Assembly (NCBI GenBank): GCA_963573385.1
Contig: CAUYLG010070662.1
Location: forward strand, 19,420-83,419
Length of the DNA stretch: 64,000 nt
DNA from: Cacajao melanocephalus
Taxonomy: Eukaryota; Chordata; Mammalia; Primates; Pitheciidae
Direction: 5' to 3'
Part shown: piece by piece, positions 45,925 to 58,515 of the stretch
How the letters are laid out: the number at the start of each line of letters is the position of its first letter
How positions within the stretch are numbered: position 1 is the stretch's first letter
Notes under the pieces: model-generated
Told to the model about the DNA's origin: nothing
The model's input: only the letters and a program-made list of their open reading frames with translations
Database searches by the model: none
Made by a program: the position numbers and the translations under genes

Positions 45925-46335
45925 CCACTATAGTCATTTCAACAGACCCGGAAAATTCAACATCCATTTGTTTGTTTTTTTTTTTTCTAACATAGTCTAT
46001 CTAAATGAGAAGGAATCAATATCCATTTCAAATGAAAACAAAACGAAGTCTTTGCAGTAAACTAGAAATAGAAGATACCTTCTTCAATGTAATCAAGGGC
46101 ATATGCCATAAAAAAATACAACTAACATCATACTTAACGGTGAGAGACTAAAGGCCTAAGATTAGAAAAAAGGCAAACATGTCTGCTCTTAACACTTCTG
46201 TTCAATGTAGTACTAAAAGTCCTAGCTAGAGCAATTAGACAAGTAACACATAAATAAAAGGCATCCATATGGAAAAGGAAGAAGTATAATTGTCTCTGTT
46301 TGCAGATGATATGATGATACATATAGAACACTTTA
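45925..46335 (+). mobile_element. L1 ORF2 fragment (reverse transcriptase region)
   Basis: Sense L1 ORF2 phrases: AATTCAACATCCATTTG, AACATCATACTTAACGG, AGTCCTAGCTAGAGCAAT, AAAAGGCATCCATATGG, and TTTGCAGATGATATGATG, which would encode the FADD reverse transcriptase motif. Frameshifts and stops break the frame throughout, and both ends are lost. Confidence 0.85.
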
Positions 46336-46671
46336 GAAAGAATTGAGTTTTCCAACACTGGAGGCATGTAACCAGTGCATGTTCAAGGGCATACTAAAGT
46401 GTTAAAGAGAAAGCAAGACTAGATGATCTCTTAAGATCCTTCCAACTCTGAAATTTTTCTGCTGATATAGAGGAGGTACTCCAAGGCAAAGAATGGAGTA
46501 GGCCAAATAAATGGTAGAGAGAATGAGTGAGTGCACCATGTTGAGAAGGAGAAGTCTTTGTGCTGAAGGGCTCAAGAAGCCTTTGTGAAAGGAGCAACAC
46601 TTGAGTTTTGATGTAGACTCTGCATGGTCTGTAAGAACAAGCACTGTGCTGGGCATAAGACAGACCTGGTT
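46336..46671. other. MIR3-like tail and L2-like scraps
   Basis: GATGATCTCTTAAGATCCTT followed by CCAACTCTGAAATT looks like a MIR3 tail (46420-46460). 46465-46640 resembles antisense L2. Both weak. Confidence 0.4.
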
Positions 46672-47424
<753 letters not shown>

Positions 47425-47514
47425 TCAGATCTCAGGCAAACTTGTGAGAGACCCATTCTTTCATATGGAGAGTTACCAAGAAAGATCTTTGTACGGACTC
47501 AGAGTTAGACAACC

Positions 47515-47875
47515 TATGGTCACTTCTGCTGGTACTGAGCCATGTGATTTATTTTAGGCTACCCACAGTACCATTCTCATATTTTAGTTTTACCATTTAT
47601 ATAGCAAGGATAATGACACACATGTCCAGGACTTTGTGATTACTCCAAATCCCTGTAGAGTAAATGGTTGACAACAAGAGCAAGAATCCTTAGTAGTTAC
47701 ATCCCAATTGCACTTCTTACTAGTTATATGTCCTTGATTAAGTCACTGTCCCCTTCTGAGCTTCCATTTACATATCTGGAAAATGAGTCCAAGGATACAC
47801 CACATTATAGGACTGCTGTAAGCAACTGGATGAGACTATTTTAAAAATAGTTTTATAAAGTAGAATACATTATTG
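47515..47875 (+). mobile_element. MIR copies, sense
   Basis: 47690-47875 is clear (GCACTTCTTACTAGTTATAT, GAGCTTCCATTTACATATCT). 47515-47665 (GAGCCATGTGATTTATTTTA, TTTATATAGCAAGGATAATG) is a weaker one. Confidence 0.65.
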
Positions 47876-48594
47876 AAAGGCAGGAGAGATGCTCATTTGT
47901 ATGCCCAGGCCCTTTTAGAGAAGCATTCCAGTATCTCCCTATTATTCTTCTAGTCTTAAAGGGATTGTACTTTCATGTAGAGAAGAGTTTGAAAGCCCCA
48001 TTTCAATTTCTGCTCTGCAAAAAGGTTACCAATATTTTTTATTGTCATATAGAGTGACCTGAGGGGAAACTAGCTAGACTGCTCTCCTAGGTCTACAGTC
48101 TTACTACAAAAATGAACTCCACCCAGAAACCTGAGCCAGCTGGAGAATGAGGCACTGGGCATAAAACATGCCAAAAATATCCACCCTCTGCTTTCCAGGA
48201 TCCCAAGTGACTCTGGTCATCTAAAACCCATCCCTCTAACCCAAAGGGAAAAATTCAGCTCTGCTTAAGAAGAGCTTAATGCCCAATATTAATGTTAAAA
48301 CACAAAAAGGTCCTTCCAAAATTCTGACCTTCTATTGAAAGACATACTTTTGTTTCACTGTATCTTGGAAAATACTTTAGCAGCAAGTTTAAGACTCATA
48401 AAATGGAGCAGATTGACAGACTTGGGAACAGAAAGTCTGTTTATTCACTGAGCAGAGACAGTGGGGTCGTAGCAACAGACAAAAGGGTGATTGTGCCAGG
48501 GCTTCTGAAGCAAAGATATCTCAGAACCAGAAGTCTTAATGGGTCCTGGGGTGGGAATTAGGAGAAAATTTATGGAGAAGGTATAACAAGTTGT
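47876..48594. other. unassigned sequence
   Basis: No recognised repeat or gene. Confidence 0.5.
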
Positions 48595-48775
48595 AATAGG
48601 CTTTGAAACTATGATGAGTTACAACTGGAAACTACTTGATCTTGGATATGTTACTTAATCTGTGATAATAGCAGTGTCTTCATTAATAAAATGGGATGAT
48701 ACACTTCCTATTACATGGCTGTAGAATATTATTATGCTGGAAAGCTCAAGAAATAGTAGTTTTATTCTCTGACAC
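48595..48775 (+). mobile_element. MIR
   Basis: CTTGGATATGTTACTTAATC and GTCTTCATTAATAAAATGGG in sense order. Confidence 0.65.
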
Positions 48776-50105
48776 TCATTCACACTGATTTTTTTTTAAA
48801 TTGAAGAATGCCATTTACATACAGCTCTTAAGTGTATAGTTCATACCTCAATGCTTTTGAAAAATGGCTGGATTATCCACTTTTATATGGGTGGCTGACC
48901 CACATCTTAGCAACACAGACAAGATAAATAAAGGAAAAGAGGTTATCCCTCTGGTTTCTAAGAACTACAGACCTATAAGGAAACAGACATGAACTGATCC
49001 ACAAAATGTCTCTTTTTCTTTTAGCATAAACTGAGGTCAAGAATTGACTTGGGGAGGAAGATTTGGAGGAAGGTCATACAATTCTACAGTTACAGAAATA
49101 ATCCTAAAAATCAGTAAATACATATTCAGTGTTTACTAAGTCCAACAAGGATAACTCTTCCCACTAAATTCTTTATCATCAAACATTTCCAGTGGGGTGT
49201 GGTCACAGGGAACCTTCTAGTTATAGTTTAACACACTGGTTGAATTAAGAAAAGTAGAAGGAATTAAAGAGAGTGGAAAGGAGAAATAGATTGCAATTAA
49301 AGATGTATTACTTTTAAAAGTGCCAAGCATATTGGAAACACAGTTAATAGAAATTTATTAAGTAATCATTGAATGAATGAATGATCATGTAGATAACTTC
49401 AAAATGGAATACAAACACATCTTTTGTCTTAATGAATTGCTCTCTTGGTCTCTCATGCACAGCGTTGAGAAATACTGTGTCCCTCTCAGAACTAACCTCT
49501 CTCCCTTTGGATTGTAAAAGAATTCCAGAAGTTTTTTAAATTAAGGTTCCTAATGACTTGTGGAGAGAGAAGGGAGAAATGCAATAGGTCTTCCAAGTCG
49601 GCCATTTTTTTCTTTGCCTGTAATTCCTGCTGCTGCCACATGATGCCACTATTGAAAACAGGGATTCTGCATGGCTCTGTGCCAAGTCATGGTGGAGGCA
49701 AAGGGAATAGAAAGGAGCTTTACACAGACCACAGTGGTTCTCCAATAGAGGGCAATCCCATTCCCACAGTTACAAGAGGCTCAAGCTTAGGCTCCCAATC
49801 CTCCAACTCTTTAGTGTTATGTTTCATTCCTCATTCTCAGGTCATGCCTGCCATGGCAAAGTGGCAGTGCATACTGTGGCTTTGAGCCTGTCACACACTT
49901 CCTCCCTCATGCTGAGTGCCCCTAGATGTTGGGACAATTTTAATCCACTGGAGAGTTTCTACACCTCACAGCAAAGAAGATCAGAATCTTCCACCTATTT
50001 ATTCCCAGCAGTTCCTGAATTTATAGAAAATGTTCATAGCCACTCCTCAGGGGCATCTGGGCTCTACATACTCATTGAAGTGGTCATTGAGGAGGTAGCC
50101 TATTA
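48776..50105. other. mostly unassigned; possible old L1 at 48784-48930
   Basis: AATTGAAGAATGCCATTTAC with CTCTTAAGTGTATAGTTCAT recalls ancient L1 sequence. The remainder is unrecognised. A 110-codon frame at 49553 lacks domains. A short GAAT run lies at 49370-49384. Confidence 0.4.
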
Positions 50106-50791
50106 ATGGCAGTGGTGGCCTGTCTGAAGTGGCCACTGCGAAGACATCAGCTGCAGCTGGGGTGATGCAGCAGGGGCTTAGTGTTCCACAGAGCCAGCAG
50201 GAGACAGGAAGAGGTGGAAGCCCCAGCTACTTCCAAGTTGGAGGAGCAGGACCCCCACCCTCCAGGGCAAAGCTGCAGCCACACAGTTGTGGCTGTGGAT
50301 CCAGGCATTCCTGCAGTCTCAGGACCTGGGGAACACTCCCTTCCCCAACAGGCTCAGAAATGCCTGCTCCCACTGCCTGGCCTCTCCCCACTCCAAGCGT
50401 CTACTCCAATTTCAAATCAAAGTGGAGGTTCAGCCCGGGCATTGTTGTAACCTGGCTGGGTGTGCGTGAGCTCAGAGCAGTGCTGACACACCAGAACCCT
50501 GATGCCTTGGCCCCTCAAGACTTTGGGTGTCAGTAAGCATAGGAAGGGGGCTGAGGCAGCTCTGTGCAGGCCTGCAGGTACCCCTCAGTATGAACAACCT
50601 GGGTGCCAGGGACAGCAGGCTGATGGCAGCAGGAGGCAGACAGGTTCCTGGGTAGAAAGAGGCAGGCCCCCAGTGAAGCTCCACCTTCAAGCCTGGGATG
50701 GCCTGAAGCCTGGGGGCTGGGCTGCCAGTTCCATGGACCAGAGTGAGAACATATGGTGCTTTTTCCAGGCCTGACCATGGCCACCCATGAA

Positions 50792-50832
50792 CCAATCAGC
50801 ACATAGTTCTTCCTCTCTGAAGCCCATAAAAA
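50792..50832 (+). promoter_or_regulatory. LTR core promoter (CCAAT and TATA-type boxes)
   Basis: CCAATC at 50792-50797 and CATAAAAA at 50825-50832 are spaced as in gammaretroviral-type LTRs. Initiation would fall about 25-30 bases downstream, near 50857. Activity cannot be judged from sequence. Confidence 0.5.
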
Positions 50833-51420
50833 CCCTAGACTCAGCCAGACTCAGATAGATGTCAGGACTACTAGCTGGGGGAATGAGCTACCCAGGAAGG
50901 AGCTTTGGGTCTCCTTGACCTGCCCATGGAAAGGAGCTACCCATTATAGTTCTCCTCTCTGCTGACAGCTGGAGAGCTGGACACTCATCAAGATGACCTG
51001 CCTGCAGAAGGAGCTACCCACTTCAAGTCTGCTGAGGGCTGTTCTGTCACTCAGTGAAGCTCCTCTTCACCTTGCTCACCCTTGACTTTTCTGTGTATCT
51101 TATTCTTCCTGGAAGCAGGACAAGAACTCAAGATCTACCAGATGGTGGGGTTGAAAAAGCCGTAACACAAACAGGGCTGAAAGATGCCCCATACTCACCA
51201 CATTGCAAGCAACAAAAAGGAGAGAAGAGCTGCAGCACTTCAGGGAGCCCAGACCTAGGAGCTCCCTGAGCCAGGGCTATGACACCCTCTTTGGGGCTCT
51301 GGTATCCCCAAACTTCTGGATGCCACCACATTCCCTGGTGCCAGCCATGGAAGCTGCTTACAGTACTCCTGGTCCAGCTACAGCCTCACAGGGAGCAAAC
51401 ACCCATGCCGGCACCTGGAG

Positions 51421-51456
51421 CCACTTGCCCTTCTGCAGCCACCTGCCCTTCTGCAG
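51421..51456 (+). repeat. 18-base tandem duplication in the LTR
   Basis: CCACTTGCCCTTCTGCAG and CCACCTGCCCTTCTGCAG stand head to tail with one difference. Confidence 0.9.
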
Positions 51457-51602
51457 CCAGAGTGCCTGACTATACATAGTAGCCAGACCCCATTCTCACT
51501 AGCTCACACACCCCTCACCCCTCCATGTCTGGCTCACCCTTGGCAGGCATGGGATCCAGTCCAGTAGCATGAGCCAACCACCGTCCCAAGCTAATTTATT
51601 AC

Positions 51603-52030
51603 CTCTAGATATAAAAACAGCTGTCAGCTTTTTAAATGGCAGCTTCTCTTGAGAACAAGAGATATAATAATAAGTAAACTACAAATCTATCCAATAATAT
51701 AAATGAATCCTGTAGTGTGATAAGCATAGGAAGCCAGAAAAAACTGAATGCATATTAGATAACTTTTTTAATGTATAAAGTTTGAAAATAGGGAAAAGTA
51801 AGCTCTTTATGGCATTAGAAGTAAGGATAGTGTTCTAACCTTCAGGAAGAGGCTATAAGTGAACGTGAGTACAAAGTGGGCTCTGTGAGGCTGGTAATTT
51901 CTTGTTTCTTGATTTGGGTACTGGTTATAAGGCTGTGTTCACTTCATAAAATTACATCAAGATATATACTTATGATAAGTATGTTTTTATGTGTGAATGT
52001 TATACTTCCATAGAAATTTCAAAAATAAAT
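51603..52030 (+). mobile_element. L1ME-type LINE-1 3' end
   Basis: AGCATAGGAAGCCAGAAAAA, GTTTCTTGATTTGGGTACTG, GGCTGTGTTCACTTCATAAA and TGTTATACTTCCATAGAAAT follow an old L1 3' UTR in sense. It begins at the LTR's 3' edge. Confidence 0.8.
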
Positions 52031-52073
52031 GAAGACATTCTGCCACAAATAAATGAAAGAAGAGATAATAGTT

Positions 52074-52791
52074 CAATTGGCCCTCAGTATCTATGGGGAA
52101 TTGGTTCCAGGTACCCCCACGGATACCAAAATTTGCAGTGGCTCAAGTCTCTTATATAAAATGGCATAGTATTTGCATATAGCCTATGAATATCCTGCCT
52201 TATATTTTAAATCATCTCTAGACTACTTATAAAACCTAATACAATGTCTACAATTACTTCACTCATGTAGATTTAACATAGTACCAGTGCATTAGTACAT
52301 TCTTGCATTGCTATAAAGAAATACCTGAGAATGGACAATTTATAAAGGAAGAGGTTTAATTGGCTCACAGTTCCACAGCCATGAAGCATAGCTGGGGAGG
52401 CCACAGGGAACTTAAATCATGGCAGAGTATGAAGGAAAAGCAAGCACATCTTACACGGCTGGAGCAGGAGGGAGAGAAAAGGGGGGAGGTTCCACACACT
52501 TTTAAACAGCCAGATTTCAGGATAACTCACTCACTATGACAAGAATAGCAACAAAGGGGAAATCCTCCCCCAAGATCCAATCACCTTCCACCAGGCCTAA
52601 CCTCCAACACTGGGGATTACAATTTGATATGAGATTTGGGTGAGGACACAGACCCAAACCATATCAACTGGGCATGCAGCAAATTCAAGTTTTGCTTTTT
52701 AAAACTTTTGTGGAAAACGTTTTCAAATATTTTCCATTTGAGGTTGGTTGTATTCATGAATGCAAAACTTATAGATATGGAGGGGTGACTG
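52074..52791 (+). mobile_element. MER2 (Tigger group) split by a MaLR LTR
   Basis: Left part 52074-52287: CAATTGGCCCTCAGTATC, CCACGGATACCAAAATTTGC, TTGCATATAGCC. Right part 52667-52791: CCATTTGAGGTTGGTTGTAT, ATGGAGGGGTGACTG. Terminal inverted repeats pair imperfectly and TA follows the 3' end. The interruption is the LTR at 52288-52666. Confidence 0.9.
52288..52666 (-). mobile_element. THE1/MST-type MaLR solo LTR
   Basis: The plus strand shows the complement of a MaLR LTR: ACAATTTATAAAGGAAGAGG, TTTAATTGGCTCACAGTTCC, GCTGGGGAGGCCACAGG, and the terminus TGAGATTTGGGTGAGGACAC then ACCATATCA. It runs TG...CA with a weak 5-base flank match (ACCAG/ACTGG). No internal region is present. Confidence 0.95.
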
Positions 52792-52854
52792 TATATGCAT
52801 TTAATATCCCTAAAGGCTTGAAGCCATAAAACCTTAGAGATAGAAAGGCCTCTA

Positions 52855-52990
52855 AGATGACTGAATTCAATCACTTCACTTACAGAAACTGAGGCCCATA
52901 GATGAGAATCTCAAAATCACACAGGGATTCAGTATCAGAATCAAGTCTCCTACAACCCAGTTCATGGATCTTTTCCCTTCATAATGTTGC
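52855..52990 (-). mobile_element. MIR
   Basis: CTTACAGAAACTGAGGCCCA, AAAATCACACAGGGATTCAG and CTCCTACAACCCAGTTCATG. Confidence 0.75.
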
Positions 52991-53779
52991 CTTCCTTCTC
53001 CCAATGATAAAGGTAAGATGTGTATGAAGTCTACAAATGAGCCATGCATCAGGATGTCATGGTATCAAATTTTTCAGGCACTGATTAACATTAATATCTG
53101 TCTTGGAAATGGACTCAGCAGCTGGAACAAGGCAGATGTGGCAACACAAATATGTTGCCCATGACACACAAATTGGAAGAGTGGGGTGGAAGCAGCTCTT
53201 GAGTGAAGGAACAAAAGCAAAGCCTGTCTGCTTGGAATGCAATGGGAATGAAGATTCCAAGGAGGTCATTTAGGGAGAAGTTGTGACTGAACCCCAGAGA
53301 AGGCTGGGTGTGGTAACATCTGTGCTTTTGCAAGGGAGATAAAAGGGAATCTGCTTCCCTGCCTGAAGGGATAATATATGGGCTTCTGAGGCACTGGGTG
53401 TGGGCTGAAGGCATGATGCAGGGCCTGATGGATGAAGGCTGAGGTAATTCAGTAGGCCACACATTAATAAAAATTATCCCACTGTCTCAGTTGGTAGAGT
53501 AGAATGCTAATGCCATTCTCCATGTGTATGTTAAAGGAAGAGAATGTCTGAAGGGAAGTAACCTGCTTTATATCTTTACCTTCACTTCACTTGTCCAAAT
53601 TATATCCTTTGTTCTGCTGCCAAGACCCTATGCAAGCCAAGTCTGGCAGAGCCTACTCTATACCACAACCACCTGTGATATTTCACATGCATCTAGCCAA
53701 TCTTAACTGAGAATGAGAAGTGTATTCTAATGGCAACTTAGGCCCATAAAGAACTTCCATCACTCTCAAGTGCCCAAAG
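52991..53779. other. unassigned, possibly L2-derived in part
   Basis: 53160-53460 has the purine-leaning look of antisense L2 but no decisive phrase. A 115-codon antisense frame there is unrecognised. Confidence 0.4.
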
Positions 53780-54035
53780 AACTGAATTCAGATATCATAA
53801 CTTGGCCTTCAAGGCTTTTATCCACTTGACCACAAATTCCAGTCTCACTCATGCTATGCTTCTTTAGATACCTTTCATTTCCATTTTCATGCTTTCCTTG
53901 CTTTATGCTCTTCCATCTGTCTGAATTTCCTCTCATTTGTTCTCTACTCTTGAAATCCCTTCCATCGTTCCAGGTTGAGATGAAAGGCCACTTTCTTCAC
54001 AAAGACCACATATCGTTAGCCTCTCATTTCAGCCT
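53780..54035 (+). mobile_element. L2, sense
   Basis: TGGCCTTCAAGGCTTTTATC, ATGCTTTCCTTGCTTTATGC and GGTTGAGATGAAAGGCCACT keep L2 order. Confidence 0.6.
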
Positions 54036-55114
54036 CGATTGCAATGGACAGTTCCAATGTGAGTTCAAACTCACTTGGTGGTGCCCCAAGATCTTCCTCC
54101 TTGAATATATGCCAGGTATATCTTTGGAGTTCCTGCCCCAAGGCCTTCACTGATGCTGTGGGACCTCTCCCAGCTCATATGAGCAAGTATAGCCCAGAAG
54201 TCTAAGAAACACCGATCTTTAAACAACGGAGGTAGGGAGGTAGAGAAGACCTACTCCAGGTTTGCATCTTTAAGTCAGCGAGAGCCTCGATACATCAATA
54301 ATAATCTTGTGAACACACCCAGTACTGGATTTCTCCCCTTCTGGGTCCTGTTCATGATCCTTCATAACTGTTTCCTGTGGATACCTACCTAACCTACCTG
54401 CTCCTAATCTGTGCTCGAGCTCTGTTTATAGGATTATCAAAACAAAACCAAAATAGAATGAGAACATGTCTTCTACCTTAAATTACAGTTAGATCTGTCT
54501 CTGGAATTTCCCCAGTAATTAGAACTAATAGTCAATAATTGTTTGTCAGCTAGAAATAAATTTAAAAATATAAGCCACTAGTATCAACTCTGCATGTGGA
54601 GAAGAGCCTTATTTATAAACTATGTAATTACCAAGACTGTTCATGTAGCTAATACAAGGTGAGAAACATCAGAGTCCAGTCTCATTGACATTTGATTTTG
54701 CTGTCACTTTATGTTCAGCCAGTTAACAGTATTCACTGAATACCATTTCCATCACCCCAGTTTCCCTATTTTATGGGCCCAGAACTCCCGTGAGAAGCTC
54801 AGCTGCTGCAGAACAGCCAGATCTGACCTTCCTAAGGCATGATTCATCCTGCATTGATGACAGAACATCTGCACCCACTGCATGAAACATGGTGACTTGC
54901 AGTGCCTGGCTCAGGATATGACCCAGCTCAGAGCTTAAGTTTTCCCATGTTTTCTGCCTTGAAAACAGCTCCTAGCATGGTCGCCATAACCCCAATCAAA
55001 AGCACATCCCCCTCAAGTTTTTTTCATTATATTCTTCTCTCCTTTCATTAAAATAAATAAATACATATGTACATATAAACATAATTTCTCCTTCAGGTAT
55101 TCCTTGGAAGCCAT
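54036..55114. other. unassigned sequence
   Basis: About 1 kb without recognised repeat or gene. Confidence 0.5.
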
Positions 55115-55345
55115 CAAGAGTGCGAATAAAGAGCAGAGTTTCTGAGTGACAAAGAATTAGGTTCAAGTCCCAATTCTGTCACTTAATAATTATTTGCCCT
55201 TAAGTAAATGACTATGCCTCCTCTAAACCTCAGTTTTCCCACATGTGAAATGAAGATAATACTAATTAATTTTCGGAACAATTTTGATGATTATATAGAG
55301 TAACTTGGCATCTAGGTGTTCAATAAATGCTGACTGTCTTCTCTT
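55115..55345 (+). mobile_element. near full-length MIR, sense
   Basis: GAATTAGGTTCAAGTCCCAA, TTCTGTCACTTAATAATTAT, AACCTCAGTTTTCCCACATG and GTGTTCAATAAATGCTGACT. Confidence 0.9.
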
Positions 55346-55402
55346 TCCCTTTAATAGCTTTACACTTTCCTCAATGCTTACAAAATTTCTGGTATGGCAT
55401 AG

Positions 55403-55733
<331 letters not shown>

Positions 55734-55924
55734 ACTCTATCTTCATTCTTGTTTGGGCTCCCTTTACATTAGATACCTTTCTGCTTATGGTGTTACTGTC
55801 TCGTTTCATGATATATGACAATAGCATAATTTACATATTTGGTATTAGGGATACAGAATGGAATCGGAAAAGTAAGGTGCTAAGGCATGATTACACTTAG
55901 CTTACACTCAAGAGCAAGAGTACT

Positions 55925-56742
55925 CTTATCACTGTTGGGAATGTAGAAAGGTGAAGCCACTAAGAAAAACAGTATGGAGGTTCTTGAAAAAATTAAAAAT
56001 AGAACTGCTAGATGATCCAGCAGTCCCACTTCTGGATTTATATCCAAAAGAATTGAAATCAGGATCTTGGAAAGATATCTGTATCCTCATGATCATTGCA
56101 GCATTGTTCACAGTAGCCAAGATAGAGAAATAACCCAAGTGTGCATCAACAAATAAATGAAGAAAGCATGGTATATGCCTACAACGGAATATCATTTAGT
56201 CTTAAAAAAGAGGGAGATTCTGCCATTTGAAACAACATGAATGAACCTAAAGGATGTTATGCTAAGTATAATATGCGAGTCACAGAAGGACAAATACTGC
56301 CTAATTCCACTTACATGAGAGGCATCTAAGATAGGCAAAGTCAAAGAAGCTGAGAATAGAGTGATGGTTTCCAGGGGCTGGGGATGGGAAAACAAGGAAT
56401 TGGTTTTCAATGGGGTATAAAGTTTCTGTTATGCAAAATGAATATGTTCCAGAAATCTGCTGTAAAACATAGCACCTATAGTTAATATGGTATTGTACAC
56501 TTTAAAATATATTAAGAGAATAGATGTCATGTTAAGTGTTCTCACCAAACACACACACATACACACACACATAAATGTACAAAATAAAATTTTTGGAGGT
56601 GATAGGTATGTTTGGTATCTTGCTTGTGGTGATGACATAATGAATATAGGCACGTGTCCAAACTCATCAGTATCTACCTATTAAATGTATGCAATTTTCG
56701 TACATCAATTGCACCTCAATAAAGCTGTTTTTAAAAAGGCAG
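55925..56742 (+). mobile_element. L1MA/MB-type LINE-1 3' end
   Basis: The end of ORF2 (GATGATCCAGCAGTCCCACT, GCATTGTTCACAGTAGCCAA, GGAATATCATTTAGTC) continues into the 3' UTR (GATGGTTTCCAGGGGCTGGG, ATTGTACACTTTAAAATATA) and ends CACCTCAATAAAGCTG plus an A-rich tail. A CA run sits at 56548-56573. The ORF2 tail is broken by stops. Confidence 0.9.
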
Positions 56743-56789
56743 GCAAATCAAAAGTAACTGAGCAAATATATAAATAAATGAGATAATTT

Positions 56790-57060
56790 CAACAAATGCT
56801 GCATGACATAAGGGTAGTAATACTGGTGAATGTGATAGAAAGTGACAGAGAAGAAATCTTTTATTTAGGTAGTTAGGAAAGGCTTTCTGTGCAGATGAAA
56901 ATGGGATTAAGATTCATGTGCTATAAAGGAGTTAACAACTCCAGTTAAGGGAACAACTAGTGGGAAGGGTAGAAAATTCAAAGCAGAGGGGAGTAGACGT
57001 GAAGTAACAAGCTTGATGTGTCTAACAATGAGAGAGTAGGCTAGTGTAGTTAAGTCAGTC
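56790..57060 (-). mobile_element. L2, antisense
   Basis: AGGAAAGGCTTTCTGTGCAG, GGGATTAAGATTCATGTGC and GAAGTAACAAGCTTGATGTG match antisense L2 layout. Confidence 0.55.
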
Positions 57061-57168
57061 ATCAGCTTCCTAAAAGTTAACTCAAGAAGGGAAAGAGTTT
57101 GAGTTATATTGTCCTCCTCTCCAAATATAAGGGGATTATCTCTAAAGAATGATTATCTCTAAAGGATG

Positions 57169-57453
57169 ATTATATATATATATGTGTGTGTGTGTGTATA
57201 TATACACACATATATACATATATGCACATATACATATATATACACACATATATACATATATATACATATACACATACACATATATATATACATATACACA
57301 TATATACACACATATATATACACATATACATATATACACATATATATACACATATACATATATACACATATATACACATATATACATATATATACACACA
57401 CATATATATACATATATATACACATACACACACACACACATATATATATATAA
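57169..57453. repeat. quasi-palindromic TA/TG/CA array
   Basis: It opens with TATATATATATGTGTGTGTG and closes with CACACACACACATATATATA, its complement. Between lie about 200 bases of TATACACATA-type words. The whole can fold into one long stem. All six frames read as Tyr/Ile/Val/Cys/His/Thr repeats and are not genes. Confidence 0.95.
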
Positions 57454-58339
57454 TGTATTGTCTTGCCTACTAGAATGTATGGCTTCCATCTTTTTCTGGC
57501 CTTTGAAATTGGTACCCTTTCCAGAGGTAATTCTCCCCAGAACTCATGATCAGTGAGTGAACCCAAAGCCATAGACATTGTAATCCAACTCTTTGACACT
57601 TGAATGGTCACTGTTGAAAGTACAAATTATTCCATGATTTTTGATCTATTAATATGTTCTAGGAGCTACAGAATTACATGTATGAACTTTGAATGACTTC
57701 AGTCAAGTCATTTTTCTTCTCTGAGTCTTATTTCTCCTCTCTACAATGTGAGTGAGGTGAGGGGTGGGTAGGGGATCTGGGGTAAGTGGCTACCTGTGAT
57801 CTCTACATTGGGTAGAGGGCTATGTTCACTATAGTTTCTTCCAGAATTTCTGTGATTTTAAGAAGCCTTTGGAATCTTGGAGTGACTATTACCAGGAAAC
57901 TCTGATGTGTTGAAAAGCTCTCCTACATGGTTGATGTCAGCTGTGCCTGAGGCTTTTAAATGGGTCAATAGACTCCAAAGGTGGGCTGAAGACAAACCTG
58001 GCAATTATAGATTAAAGGGCAATTATAACAGGGCTCATAATTGTTCTCTTACAATCCTGCCTTCATTGTTGGTTAATAACCAAATTCTCTCTTTCCAGGG
58101 AACTCCACCCTCACCTTTTCCCGCTAGGGTAGGTGAGGCCAGATCAGAACAGGGTAATTGAGTTCTCCCTGGGGAGTTTGGGGTCATGTGAACAGAACTC
58201 CTTGATCTCATCTCAGATGGCTCCAGGGAAGTACTCCTTTGGGAGGTAGGGCAGAATGACTCAGGAAACGGGAAGTCAAAAGGAAGTTTATGAAGTCTGA
58301 GAATGGGATTGTTAGGTAAACCCAAGTGTAGATACTCCT
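57454..58339. other. unassigned; MIR scrap at 57690-57760
   Basis: TTCAGTCAAGTCATTTTTCT with CTCTGAGTCTTATTTCTCCT is a short sense MIR. A 123-codon antisense frame at 58035-58406 is unrecognised. Confidence 0.45.
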
Positions 58340-58510
58340 GGAGGCAGGTGGTATGGGCTACAATACTGGGCTGGAACCCAGGAGACCCTATGTATGTGTC
58401 AACCATGACTTGCCAGGAGACTGGGGAGTAGTTCCTTCACCTCTGGGATTCAGTTGCTTCATCTGTGAAAAGAGGAGGTTGGCTTAACTGATCTGTAAGT
58501 ATCTTCTAAA
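58340..58510 (+). mobile_element. MIR/MIR3-type SINE
   Basis: GGGCTGGAACCCAGGAGACC, TTGCTTCATCTGTGAAAAGA and GGAGGTTGGCTTAACTGATC. Confidence 0.6.
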
Positions 58511-58515
58511 CAGGA

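Larger units (their letters stand above)
50106..51596 (+). mobile_element. large class I retroviral LTR, apparently solitary
   Basis: A GC-richer block of about 1.49 kb has LTR organisation. A long U3 leads to CCAATC (50792-50797) and a CATAAAAA TATA-type box (50825-50832). An R/U5-like region follows (CACCTTGCTCACCCTTGAC, CATTCTTCC-like TTATTCTTCCTGG, GGACAAGAACTCAAG). The tail runs to about 51596. TATTA at 50101-50105 and 51597-51601 may be the target duplication. The place where AATAAA would be expected reads AGTGAA (51053-51058). The layout and phrases suggest an HERV LTR of the LTR9/HUERS-P type, though the family is uncertain. No gag, pol or env is present on either side. Confidence 0.75.

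Noticed and set aside
45925..46335. Reverse transcriptase gene
   Set aside because: Only a broken L1 ORF2 fragment; no continuous frame.
50129..50802. Several GC-rich frames of 60-135 codons inside the LTR
   Set aside because: LTR sequence; competing frames on both strands with no retroviral protein motif.
57142..57611. Overlapping 89- to 150-codon frames on both strands
   Set aside because: Products of the symmetric TA/TG/CA array; both strands encode the same low-complexity pattern.
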